This document shows, in pieces, positions 41,165 to 49,214 of a stretch of 56,031 bases of DNA. The position numbers were made by a program, and so were the translations under genes. Location: the NCBI GenBank assembly GCA_009780025.1, contig WRAV01000010.1, positions 1-56,031 of the forward strand. Direction: 5' to 3'. This stretch comes from Oscillospiraceae bacterium. GTDB taxonomy: Bacteria; Bacillota; Clostridia; Oscillospirales; Ruminococcaceae. The notes under the pieces were generated by a model. The model did no database searches, was not told the DNA's origin, and was given only the letters and a program-made list of their open reading frames with translations. Every line of letters begins with the position of its first letter. Position 1 is the stretch's first letter.

Positions 41165-42043
41165 ATGAAACAAGAAATGGATAAGCTCATATCAGAAATT
41201 TTGGCAAGCTACGAGAAGAATTTAAGTGACGAAACTAAGCACCCGGATTACCTGCCCGACAAGGGCGAGGTTGAAGCGGTGATAACGCTGCTGCGAAAGC
41301 TGCTGTTTCCGGGTTACTTTTATTGTAAAGAGGCGGATAGTGACAAAGATGGAGTGCACGGCTGGATAACTCATGCAAAGGATAAGTTGCAGTGCCAGAT
41401 TTGCAGGGCGCTAAATTCTGACGCAGGAAGCAGCACATGCAGTCCTGATGTGTACGACAAGGCCGGAGCAATATGCCGTGATTTTTTGAGGAAGCTGCCG
41501 GAGCTTCTTGAAGTTCTTATGACTGATGTGCAGGCCGCGTATGACGGTGACCCGGCGGCGAGCAGCAAGCATGAGATTATATTCGCGTACCCAGGTATTT
41601 ATGCAATAAGCGTGTATCGTCTGGCTCATCAGTTGCACCTCTTGTCGGTACCGCTTATCCCACGGATGATGACCGAGCACGCGCACAACATGACAGGTAT
41701 AGACATACATCCCGGCGCGGAGATTGGCCGCCACTTTTTTATAGACCATGGAACCGGGGTGGTAATCGGCGAAACAACAGTAATTGGGGCGCATGTCAAA
41801 TTGTACCAGGGCGTAACTTTGGGTGGCCTCTCCACCCGCGGTGGCCAAAGTCTTCGTGGGAAAAAGCGTCACCCCACCATTGAGGATGAGGTGACGATAT
41901 ATTCGGGCGCGACTATTCTTGGCGGGGAAACAGTTATAGGAAAGGGCAGCGTGGTTGGCGGCAATGTATTTATTACACAGTCGGTGCCGCCTCACACTCG
42001 TGTAAATATAAAGAGCCATGAGCTCGAGTACAGAACTATGTGA
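41165..42043 (+). CDS. cysE: Serine O-acetyltransferase, EpsC type
   Basis: This 292-residue enzyme acetylates L-serine for cysteine synthesis. The N-terminal helical domain is long (about 165 residues), as in the EpsC subgroup. The left-handed beta-helix carries GIDIHPGAEIGRHFFIDHG, VVIGETTVIG, KLYQGVTLGG and KRHPTIEDEV ... GATILGG. The catalytic His lies in IDHGTGVVIGE. AAGGTG lies 7 bases before ATG 41165. A decayed cysK is divergent upstream, so cysteine synthase, if present, must be encoded elsewhere. A TATAAT at 41098-41103 may be the -10. Confidence 0.95.
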   Translation: MKQEMDKLISEILASYEKNLSDETKHPDYLPDKGEVEAVITLLRKLLFPGYFYCKEADSDKDGVHGWITHAKDKLQCQICRALNSDAGSSTCSPDVYDKAGAICRDFLRKLPELLEVLMTDVQAAYDGDPAASSKHEIIFAYPGIYAISVYRLAHQLHLLSVPLIPRMMTEHAHNMTGIDIHPGAEIGRHFFIDHGTGVVIGETTVIGAHVKLYQGVTLGGLSTRGGQSLRGKKRHPTIEDEVTIYSGATILGGETVIGKGSVVGGNVFITQSVPPHTRVNIKSHELEYRTM

Positions 42044-42108
42044 TTAAGGCGTATTTGCAAACTGCTTACCGCATCGGAATTAAGGGCTTGTCGATACATG
42101 GCAGGTCC

Positions 42109-44553
42109 TTAAATTGCTACTCCTGTCACTGTCCTAAATGGCACCTCGTTGTAAATGCTCTCGCTTGAACTTAGGAGGGCTTCGGCTATACGCGCATTTT
42201 CGGGGGTGAAGAATCTATCACTCGACCAGATTGCGCGGCCGTACATAACCCCGGCAAAGTAGCTGCGCCAATCCGTGTAGTCCGCGGCTCCCGCCTCCGC
42301 CGCTCTGTGTATGTAGTACCACGCTTGCTCTTCGGTCAGCCAGCCGGCAATATAAGCCAGCCGGGCAACAGTGACCATCCGGTCAAAGTCCCAGGCGGAG
42401 ACTGTTGTTACACGTGCGAGCTCCTCTTCGGTGAACCCATAGCGGGAGATTAACACGTCGGTAACCACATGGACAGCTTCAATTCTGTCACCGAATAGTG
42501 TCCTGTCCACAAGCGAGCCCCGGCTGCGCTCCATAGCAATGTCGAATATGTGGTCGAAGCCCATGCCATCGTTGAAATTGCGGTGGTGCAGGCCGTCCAG
42601 CAGCCTTTCGAGCATCTCCACAGCATCTTCGCCGTTTCGTATACCCCAGCCTCCTTGTAGTGCTGACCTGGCAGACCTTTGCCTCCGGATACGCGAGGCG
42701 GCATTATCGTCGGCAGTGTGGCCAAACAGGCTGTCGAAATCCATGCGGTTGCGGGTGGCGAGTACCGCGCCAAAAGCGAGCGCTCGGCGCTCCCCGTCGG
42801 TTAGCTGGCTTTGAATCCTTTGCGTGGGTGGGGTGGTAGCTTGGTCATCCCGGCCCTGCCATTCGCTTGCGTCTGTCGGCTTGGGGAGCTCGAACCAGGT
42901 GGCCGCCATAGAAGTAGTGAAGGATACGTTAAGGAGAAAATCAGCCGAATCTTGCCTTGCGATAAAGACAACCCAGCCCCTGGTTGGAGTCTGTGGCAAA
43001 ATAGTACCCAACGGGTCGACGGTCCACGCGCTGCCAACTCTTTCGCGGCTGAGCACGCGGTCCCCACCCACAAGGTGAAGATTAGTTGCAATATCAACCG
43101 GCGCGTCGCTTTCAGAGCTCGTCACGGTTACATCCATCAAAACGGCAACCAGCTCATATCCGGCGGGGGTTCTGCCATCTACGGTTCTCTGCATGGTGGA
43201 GTTGATTTGCCCTCTCGCGCCCTCTCCACGCACAACCTCTAAAATTTCGATTTCCGCTTCATAGGATCGGACAGATGTGTCAACCGTTGCGGTGCCGACA
43301 CTTCCAGGAGGCGTTGGGTTTTGCAAAGAGCCAACAGGCGCTCTCTCGTCCCGCACCCTAAGAGACGGGTCGTGCTGTGGTGTGTACTCATCTTTCCCGG
43401 TGGGGAAGCTCGCCTGCGGGTCGGTGCTTATCCACAACCGGTAGCCGCTGAAGCTGCTTGGAGAGATCAGCAGGTCTGTGTCCGACTGCTCAACTACGAA
43501 GAATACCCACCCCGAATGGCTCGCCCCGGGGAAGGCGACTGGCAGCCTGTATGTGCTATTATTAAAGGGTATAATCACATCAACGGGGTTTCTGTCGGTA
43601 GTAATGAGCTCGAATGTGTGCTCAGACAGCAAAACGCCTGTACCGTCCCGGGTGTGCAGCACATTTATATTAAACAAAACCGCCATGATTTCTTGGGTAC
43701 CGGTCAACATGGCGTTATGGTTGGTGCTGGTAGAGAGCAGCCGGTTGGCCGCAGCATCACCGCGCTCGACGCGCTCTATCATCATCTCGAGGATATTGTT
43801 AGTAGTGGCAACATTGCCGCGCCACAGCCCCCACTGGCCCATAGGTAGCGGGTCGCTGAGAGCACCGGCAAAATTGCCACTGACCTCAAACAGGGTGTCG
43901 GGTCTGCCCAGCAAGACCGCCATACCGTCGCCCCAATCGGCTATGTCAATTCTCCGGTCTGTGCGTCGGTCGTCATTGTCACAGACGCTCAGCCTGAACC
44001 ACAAGCCCCCGTTTATTTCCGGGTGAATTACCATGAGCGGGTCGGGGTCGTCCCTGTCCACCAGGAAGAAGCGGTGGGCGGTTTGACGAGCCCCAGCGTG
44101 CATGTTGCGGAAAAGATTCTGTCTTATGTACCGACGCTCAGGGAAAAAGTCATACGAGATCCCGCCCCCGGAGACAGTTTGGAAAAACCAAGCGTTGTCA
44201 ACATCCAGCGCAATTGGGGAATCATCGGCGGCCTCCTGGACGTGCAGATCTAATTTAACAAGAACCAGCTCACTGTCGTCTGGAATCCCATTAGGTGGCA
44301 GACGAAAGCTCCCAGCCAAAAAGATTTTCATTGCCTCCTCGCCGCGGACAACATCTAGGTATGTGATGTCGACCACATACTGCGCATTGGCGTCGTCGCT
44401 GCCCATGCCGTTAAAGGTAATCGCTTCTCCGGGCAGCACCGGGTTCGACCTGCTACCCCAAACCGGACCGGTCACGCTTTCCCCGCTACAGCCGGAAAAC
44501 AGCGCTGCCAGAATAGCTGCCACTAAAAACAGGCAGATGGCCCTCATCTTCAC
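42109..44553 (-). CDS. Large lipoprotein with duplicated module and C-terminal DUF1266
   Basis: This protein of about 814 residues starts at GTG 44553 with GAGGTG 8 bases upstream. The lipobox is ALFSGC, so the mature N-terminal Cys should be lipidated. Two copies of one beta-rich module are visible: GSRSNPVLPGEAITF ... ITYLDVVRGEEA ... ELVLVKLDL near the N-terminus and GSLQNPTPPGSVGTA ... IEILEVVRGEGA ... ELVAVLMDV in the middle. The last 215 residues are a DUF1266-like helical domain (RRALAFGAVLATRNRMDFD ... SAWDFDRMVTVARLAYIAGW ... SYFAGVMYGRAIW). DUF1266 is usually cytoplasmic; joining it to a lipoprotein is unusual. Function unknown. Confidence 0.8.
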   Translation of the reverse strand: MKMRAICLFLVAAILAALFSGCSGESVTGPVWGSRSNPVLPGEAITFNGMGSDDANAQYVVDITYLDVVRGEEAMKIFLAGSFRLPPNGIPDDSELVLVKLDLHVQEAADDSPIALDVDNAWFFQTVSGGGISYDFFPERRYIRQNLFRNMHAGARQTAHRFFLVDRDDPDPLMVIHPEINGGLWFRLSVCDNDDRRTDRRIDIADWGDGMAVLLGRPDTLFEVSGNFAGALSDPLPMGQWGLWRGNVATTNNILEMMIERVERGDAAANRLLSTSTNHNAMLTGTQEIMAVLFNINVLHTRDGTGVLLSEHTFELITTDRNPVDVIIPFNNSTYRLPVAFPGASHSGWVFFVVEQSDTDLLISPSSFSGYRLWISTDPQASFPTGKDEYTPQHDPSLRVRDERAPVGSLQNPTPPGSVGTATVDTSVRSYEAEIEILEVVRGEGARGQINSTMQRTVDGRTPAGYELVAVLMDVTVTSSESDAPVDIATNLHLVGGDRVLSRERVGSAWTVDPLGTILPQTPTRGWVVFIARQDSADFLLNVSFTTSMAATWFELPKPTDASEWQGRDDQATTPPTQRIQSQLTDGERRALAFGAVLATRNRMDFDSLFGHTADDNAASRIRRQRSARSALQGGWGIRNGEDAVEMLERLLDGLHHRNFNDGMGFDHIFDIAMERSRGSLVDRTLFGDRIEAVHVVTDVLISRYGFTEEELARVTTVSAWDFDRMVTVARLAYIAGWLTEEQAWYYIHRAAEAGAADYTDWRSYFAGVMYGRAIWSSDRFFTPENARIAEALLSSSESIYNEVPFRTVTGVAI

Positions 44554-44601
44554 TATGAACACACCTCTCGCATGGCGATTAATACCACTTTTTGTCTAAA
44601 T

Positions 44602-44630
44602 ATAATAGCATGTTTCGCGCATATCAACAA
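44602..44630 (-). promoter_or_regulatory. Promoter of the DUF1266 lipoprotein gene
   Basis: On the minus strand: TTGTTG (44625-44630), a 17-base spacer and TATTAT (44602-44607). A REPIN-like element begins at the next base. Confidence 0.5.
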
Positions 44631-44700
44631 GTAGGGACGACCGCTCCAGGTCGTCTGGTAATGCTAAAAAACGCGGACGATCAGGGGCGGTCGTCCCTAC
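44631..44700. repeat. REPIN-like element (inverted REP pair)
   Basis: A 70-bp element with inverted arms starting GTAGGGACGACCGC. Each arm is a hairpin (GGACGACC with GGTCGTC). It lies between divergent promoters of the lipoprotein gene and the Crh-like gene. Confidence 0.85.
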
Positions 44701-44721
44701 TCCTCTAAAATATTGCCTGCC

Positions 44722-44750
44722 TTGACAAACACAGCGATATTTAATAAAGT
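44722..44750 (+). promoter_or_regulatory. Promoter of the Crh-like gene and mgsA
   Basis: Perfect TTGACA (44722-44727), a 17-base spacer and TAAAGT (44745-44750), about 95 bases before the Crh-like start. Confidence 0.6.
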
Positions 44751-44844
44751 TTAAATGTATCTGGAAGCAGAGCAGGTGCTCAACGATACGAATACAAACT
44801 GGCGGCTTGCCCGGAAAGCCGAACGCCTGAAAGGATGAAGTGCG

Positions 44845-45069
44845 ATGCGAATGGTAAATATCAGCCTACCGACAGCCGAGGCCGTGCAAGATTTTGTGGC
44901 GCAAATTTCACAGCTGGGCGGGCAGTTCGATCTGCTGTCCGGTAAGTATGTGCTGGACGCGAAGTCGCTAATGGGCATATTCAGCTTGGATTTAACCAAG
45001 CCACTAACGCTCAGAATTGAGAAGGATACTGCAGGCACTATGCAAGCAATTGAACGCTTTATTGCCTAG
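44845..45069 (+). CDS. HPr-family protein without active-site histidine (Crh-like)
   Basis: This 74-residue protein has the HPr fold pattern: first strand MVNISLPTAEAVQDFVAQIS, second region GKYVLDAKSLMGIFSLDL, and closing helix GTMQAIERFIA. The segment DAKSLMGIFSL aligns with the regulatory Ser46 region of HPr, with the Ser at residue 41. The phosphotransfer H-A-R-P motif is absent, so sugar phosphotransfer is excluded. This matches Crh-like regulators. AAAGGATG precedes the ATG. It lies 33 bases before mgsA. In Bacillus subtilis Crh binds and inhibits methylglyoxal synthase, so the adjacency suggests the same regulatory pair. Confidence 0.85.
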   Translation: MRMVNISLPTAEAVQDFVAQISQLGGQFDLLSGKYVLDAKSLMGIFSLDLTKPLTLRIEKDTAGTMQAIERFIA

Positions 45070-45102
45070 TGGCCGGACAACATACAACATTGGAGGATTA
45101 AA

Positions 45103-45573
45103 ATGAGCGACGAGTTTATCTCTCTGACTATTGGTCAGCAGAAAAATATTGCCCTTATCGCCCACGATAAGAAAAAGAAAGAAATGCTGGACTGGTGCGA
45201 TTGGAACAAAAAAATACTCAGCAAGCACTTTTTGTACGGCACCGGCACCACAGCGAAAATGATTACCGATCGCACAAACCTGCCCGTGCGCGGGTACAAC
45301 AGCGGCCCCCTTGGCGGCGACCAGCAGATAGGAGCAAAGGTGGTGGAGGGAGTTATTGACGCCATAGTGTTCTTCTCCGACCCGCTGTCTGCACAGCCGC
45401 ACGACCCTGACGTCAAAGCGCTTTTACGCATTGCGCTGGTGTATGACATTCCGATTGCCACCAACCGCGCCTCAGCCGACTTTATGATCACATCGCCGCT
45501 GATGAACGAAGAATACACACGCCAGGTAATCAACTTCCAAAACACAGTGGACAAGCGTGCCCAAACGCTCTAA
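45103..45573 (+). CDS. mgsA: Methylglyoxal synthase
   Basis: This 156-residue enzyme converts dihydroxyacetone phosphate to methylglyoxal and phosphate, a bypass of lower glycolysis used when sugar phosphates build up. The family core reads NIALIAHDKKKKEMLDW, LYGTGTTAKMI, SGPLGGDQQIGAKV (the catalytic Asp is in GGDQ) and VFFSDPLSAQPHDPDVKALL. GGAGG lies 8 bases upstream of the ATG. It is the second gene after a Crh-like regulator and is probably controlled by it at the protein level. Confidence 0.96.
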   Translation: MSDEFISLTIGQQKNIALIAHDKKKKEMLDWCDWNKKILSKHFLYGTGTTAKMITDRTNLPVRGYNSGPLGGDQQIGAKVVEGVIDAIVFFSDPLSAQPHDPDVKALLRIALVYDIPIATNRASADFMITSPLMNEEYTRQVINFQNTVDKRAQTL

Positions 45574-45603
45574 TTGAAATAACTTGTCGTTATTTATAAA
45601 ATA

Positions 45604-45632
45604 TTGTCAACAGAGTGAATCTATGCTATGAT
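45604..45632 (+). promoter_or_regulatory. Promoter of the nhaC-like gene
   Basis: TTGTCA (45604-45609), a 17-base spacer and TATGAT (45627-45632), about 58 bases before the ATG. Confidence 0.6.
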
Positions 45633-45690
45633 ATGTTAAGTTTGTGTAAACAAATCATTAACTTGGATTTTGAGGGGGATATAGGCGGTT

Positions 45691-47361
45691 ATGGAACAGC
45701 AAGTGTACTTAGCGGCAACAGCCTGGACACTGATACCCATAATTCTGACAATCGCGTGCGTGTTTTTGACAAAGCGCATACTGTTGTCGATGACAGTGGG
45801 CATCATCTCATCGTCGTTCATGGTGTCGAACTTCAACCTTTTTGGGACAGTAAGAACGATTGAACGGACAATAATGACGATATTCTTCACCGGGCCGACT
45901 CAGGTGCAGGGTGCCGGTGATGCGCTGGTTGACGTGATGATTCACCCCAACGCACATGCCACACAGCTCTTCGGGTTTGCGAGCAGGTGGTATTTTTCGA
46001 TTATCATTTTCTTGCTTGGGCTGGGTATCATAACGGCTTTTGTAGTTATAACCGGTGGCTCGCGCGCATTTGTGCAGAGCGTCTCCAAAAAGGTGAAAAC
46101 CCGCAAAGGCGTACAGTTTATCACTGTCATAATCGGAATTGTACTTATGATTGATGACTACTTCAATGCCATGGTTAACGGCAACATTGGCAAGACAATG
46201 GCTGGCCAGCATAAGCTTTCCCGCGCAAGGGTTACATACAACGTGGACTCGATTGCGGCACCCATATGTATCGCGGCCCCCGTTTCGAGCTGGGCGGTAG
46301 CTATTATGGGTAACATAGGGCGTGTTTACGAGGAAATAGGTCACGAAGGCAACTTGATGTTGGATTTCGTCCGAATGATTCCGTATCACTTCTATGTGTT
46401 TGCTGCAATCGGTATGGTGCTTATAACTATTATCTTCGATTTCAACATGTTCTCAATGAAGAAATACGAAGCTCAAACCGCAAAAGGCGAAGCAGACGAG
46501 TCCGCCCACGACGACAGCGTCGGGTTGGAGCTAGCCGATGTAGAGTCTAAAATCGGCACCGTATGGGACTTTTGGCTGCCTATCATCTGTCTTGTTGTTG
46601 CCACCGTGGGCACTATGGTAACAACAGGCCTTCAGGCGGCACCGGCCGAGCAGATTATCGAATACAGTCTAACATACTCTATAATGGACAACATGTCGTT
46701 GTCTATGTCGCTCCTCCTTGGTGGTATTGCGGGTGGCGTCTCGGCGCTTTACCTTGGCCTTAGGCATGTAAAAGCAGGCGAAGTCACTAAGGCGCAGTAC
46801 AACAAGGCTGTTTGGGCAGGCATGAAATCTATGAGAACGGCGATAGGCATTCTTTGCCTCTCTTGGATTCTCTCCAGCCTGATTAGCCGGCTTGACGTTG
46901 GCACGTTCTTCGCGAATGTAATTCAAGACGCCGGCATTTACAGCGGCTTTGTTCCGCTTATCATGTTCCTTACCGCTGCGGTTATGGCGTTCTGCATCGG
47001 GACATCTTGGGGCACGTTTGCAATTGTGCTGCCGATTGCAGGTGCTGTCGCATACGCGATTGACATCAGCCTGCTGCTGCCCGCAATGTCTGCGGTACTG
47101 TCCGGCGCAGTGTTTGGTGACCACTCTTCCCCGATCTCTGACACAACGGTGCTCTCGTCGGCGGGTGCAAGCTGTAAGGTTGTAGACCACTTCCAGTCGC
47201 AGCTGCCGTATGCCATTCTGGCCGCTTTGATGGCGAGCGTGGGTTACCTGGCATTTGGGCTGAGCAGAAACGTATTTGTTGGGTACATCGGTTTTGGAAT
47301 TGCCGTTGCCGCTGTTGTGGTATTTGTGAGCATAAAAACGAAAAGTCAGCGAGCGGCTTAA
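45691..47361 (+). CDS. NhaC-family Na+/H+ antiporter
   Basis: This 556-residue integral membrane protein has about 11-12 helices. Family segments include WTLIPIILTIACVFLTKR, GVQFITVIIGIVLMIDDYFN, SIAAPICIAAPVSSWAV, FCIGTSWGTFAIVLPIAG and AVFGDHSSPISDTTVLSSAG. Those motifs, with buried Asp residues, are typical of NhaC antiporters, which exchange sodium for protons; some relatives carry lactate/malate or amino acids. A hydrophilic loop lies near residues 255-285. The gene has its own promoter and a strong terminator. Confidence 0.92.
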   Translation: MEQQVYLAATAWTLIPIILTIACVFLTKRILLSMTVGIISSSFMVSNFNLFGTVRTIERTIMTIFFTGPTQVQGAGDALVDVMIHPNAHATQLFGFASRWYFSIIIFLLGLGIITAFVVITGGSRAFVQSVSKKVKTRKGVQFITVIIGIVLMIDDYFNAMVNGNIGKTMAGQHKLSRARVTYNVDSIAAPICIAAPVSSWAVAIMGNIGRVYEEIGHEGNLMLDFVRMIPYHFYVFAAIGMVLITIIFDFNMFSMKKYEAQTAKGEADESAHDDSVGLELADVESKIGTVWDFWLPIICLVVATVGTMVTTGLQAAPAEQIIEYSLTYSIMDNMSLSMSLLLGGIAGGVSALYLGLRHVKAGEVTKAQYNKAVWAGMKSMRTAIGILCLSWILSSLISRLDVGTFFANVIQDAGIYSGFVPLIMFLTAAVMAFCIGTSWGTFAIVLPIAGAVAYAIDISLLLPAMSAVLSGAVFGDHSSPISDTTVLSSAGASCKVVDHFQSQLPYAILAALMASVGYLAFGLSRNVFVGYIGFGIAVAAVVVFVSIKTKSQRAA

Positions 47362-47389
47362 GCGCAAGTGCCTAGAACTGAATAGGATA

Positions 47390-47430
47390 AACATCGTGCT
47401 CCCGCCAGTATAGGGGCACGATGTTTTGTT
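47390..47430 (+). terminator. Terminator of the nhaC-like gene
   Basis: AACATCGTGC (47390-47399) pairs with GCACGATGTT (47416-47425), followed by TTGTT. Confidence 0.85.
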
Positions 47431-47438
47431 GATTGGTT

Positions 47439-47465
47439 GTAGGGACGCACATTGCGCGTCCGTGG
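47439..47465 (+). repeat. Single REP-like unit
   Basis: GTAG head followed by the palindrome GGACGC, five bases, GCGCGTCC. No inverted partner is adjacent. Confidence 0.65.
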
Positions 47466-47512
47466 TCTTACAAATGTGTGCGGCTATAGTTGAGGGACTT
47501 CAAAATTGACGC

Positions 47513-47547
47513 AAGTTCAAGGTCTTGACCTTAAAGACCTTGAACTT
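47513..47547. repeat. Perfect 14-bp hairpin before the MFS gene
   Basis: AAGTTCAAGGTCTT (47513-47526) and its exact complement (47534-47547) around seven bases. No T-run follows. Possible regulator site or RNA structure. Confidence 0.5.
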
Positions 47548-47681
47548 AAACTTGACCTCACCCCACCACTTGTGGTAATTTCAAAGTCCGTCAGCTATAA
47601 TCGCGGACGGTGGTGGCCGCCCCCGCAAAGTCCTGTGCGCTGTATTTTATGCGTTTGCCGTGGCTTGCTCTCAAGTAGCGA

Positions 47682-47710
47682 TTGTATCAGACCCGCAAAT
47701 ATGCTACAAT
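47682..47710 (+). promoter_or_regulatory. Promoter of the MFS exporter gene
   Basis: TTGTAT (47682-47687), a 17-base spacer and TACAAT (47705-47710), about 70 bases before the ATG. Confidence 0.6.
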
Positions 47711-47780
47711 TGACCTGTCGCGCGCCCGGTTGCGCGCAGTCCAGGTCGGCACAAAACCCTGACGCTTACGGAGGACCAAA

Positions 47781-49022
47781 ATGGAAGAGAAGAAACCGCC
47801 CAGCAAATTTTATCGCTACATGATGATGATAGGGCATACCTGCTGCGATATGAACATGGCGGCAATTCCGGCGCTGCTGCCTTTTTTGGTAATCCATCGC
47901 GGGATAGACTACACGGCGGCCGCCGGGCTGATATTTGCCAGCAGCTTTTTGTCGTCCCTGATTCAGCCGCTGCTGGGGATGCTCGCCGACCGCAAGCAAA
48001 GGCCTTGGTTGATGGGTCTTGGAATCTTGATGACAGGTTTTGGCGTCGGGGCTATCGGGTTTATGGAAAACTACTGGGGAATGTTCGCGGTTATAGTATT
48101 TGCTGGGGTTGGCAGCGCGATGTTCCACCCCGAGGGCGGGCGAATGGCGAACTGCGTAGCCGGCAAAAACAAGGGGACTGGCATTGGTGCCTTTGCTGCC
48201 GGCGGGAATCTTGGATTTGTGGTCGGCCCCATTATAGCGGCGTTCTCTGTAATGACATGGGGACTAAGAGGCACAGCGGCCGTATTGATTCCGACGACGA
48301 TTATAGTAGCTGTTTTTTTTGCATTGCATAAAAGACTGGTACAGCTTTCCGCTATAGCGCTGGTCGAAAGACGGGAAGCGGTTGCCGCTAGTGGCCAGAA
48401 GGACGATTGGGGTGCGCTTTCCAGGCTGTGTGTGTCCATGTTTTCGCGCTCGATCATACATAGCGGCCTACAGACCTTTATCCCACTTTACTGGGTGGGC
48501 GTTTTGCTGCAGACACAGCAGCAGGGCAGCCTTATGATTACGGTTATGGCCATCGCATTTGCGGCGGCGAGTTTTACCGGCGGGTGGTTTGCCGACCGCT
48601 TTGGGTTTGTTCGCATTATCCGCGTCACCTTTGCGGCAGTGGCACCGCTGATGATTTTCTTGACGCTGACAGGCAACGTGTTGCTTGCGACAGCGCTTAT
48701 TCTGCCGATGGCGGCGGCGCTCAGCACCGGGTTTCCGCCCTCGGTTGCACTGGGACAGAAGTACCTGCCAAATCGCCTGGGCATGGCCTCGGGGATAACG
48801 CTGGGTATTGCAGTGGGTGTGGGCGGCATAACTTCGCCACTGCTCGGCATGATTGGTGACAGCCACGGGCTTACAGTTGTGCTATATGTCTTGGCTGGTG
48901 TAGCAGTTGTGGGGTTCCTAGGCACGTTGATAATAAAGGAGCCGCCGAGCAGCACGCCCCCGCCGCCTAAAGCAGACGACGAGAGCGAAGAACACACGCC
49001 AGCCGCGGCAGCGGCAAAATAG
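47781..49022 (+). CDS. MFS exporter, fosmidomycin-resistance (Fsr) type
   Basis: This 413-residue transporter has 12 predicted helices. Fsr-type features are the N-terminal IGHTCCDMNMAAIPALLPFL, the loop GMLADRKQRPWLMGLG, and GVGSAMFHPEGGRMAN, a hallmark of the subgroup, followed by GNLGFVVGPI. The C-terminal tail is Pro/Glu-rich and probably cytoplasmic. Relatives export fosmidomycin and other small molecules; the natural substrate is unknown. CGGAGGA lies just before the ATG. It is a single-gene unit between REP-like elements. Confidence 0.88.
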   Translation: MEEKKPPSKFYRYMMMIGHTCCDMNMAAIPALLPFLVIHRGIDYTAAAGLIFASSFLSSLIQPLLGMLADRKQRPWLMGLGILMTGFGVGAIGFMENYWGMFAVIVFAGVGSAMFHPEGGRMANCVAGKNKGTGIGAFAAGGNLGFVVGPIIAAFSVMTWGLRGTAAVLIPTTIIVAVFFALHKRLVQLSAIALVERREAVAASGQKDDWGALSRLCVSMFSRSIIHSGLQTFIPLYWVGVLLQTQQQGSLMITVMAIAFAAASFTGGWFADRFGFVRIIRVTFAAVAPLMIFLTLTGNVLLATALILPMAAALSTGFPPSVALGQKYLPNRLGMASGITLGIAVGVGGITSPLLGMIGDSHGLTVVLYVLAGVAVVGFLGTLIIKEPPSSTPPPPKADDESEEHTPAAAAAK

Positions 49023-49034
49023 CTATTATTGTTT

Positions 49035-49111
49035 GTAGGGGGTACGCACTGCGCGTCCTCGATCTACAGAAATAAATGCCTATAGGCGGGGTGCGCAGTG
49101 CGTGCCTCTAC
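49035..49111. repeat. REPIN-like element with a different stem
   Basis: A 77-bp element. The left arm begins GTAGGGGGTACGCACTGCGCGTCC and the right arm is its near complement. The palindromic core (ACGCACTGCGCG) differs from that at 15200 but is changed in both arms together. Confidence 0.8.
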
Positions 49112-49153
49112 GATATTCAACACACGGTGGCCACTCCCACAGCCAGACTGCAC

Positions 49154-49183
49154 TTGTACCTAGTCACCAGATTGTGTTATAAT
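49154..49183 (+). promoter_or_regulatory. Promoter of the SPFH gene
   Basis: TTGTAC (49154-49159), an 18-base spacer and perfect TATAAT (49178-49183) with an extended TGT before it. Confidence 0.75.
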
Positions 49184-49214
49184 CATATCAAGCAAAAGCT
49201 AAAGGAGATAGAGT

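Larger units (their letters stand above)
47431..47681. other. Repeat-bearing intergenic region before the MFS gene
   Basis: No gene is seen between the nhaC-like gene and the MFS gene. The stretch carries a single REP-like unit (47439-47465) and a perfect hairpin (47513-47547). The rest shows no coding pattern. Confidence 0.6.

Noticed and set aside
41411-42019. Minus-strand frame of 202 codons
   Set aside because: It is antisense to the beta-helix of cysE.
45577-45595. Small A/T hairpin after mgsA
   Set aside because: A 7-bp stem made almost wholly of A/T pairs is too weak to call a terminator.
46669-47394. Minus-strand frame of 241 codons
   Set aside because: It is antisense to the nhaC-like gene and rich in Arg/Asn/His, as expected for the complement of a membrane protein gene.
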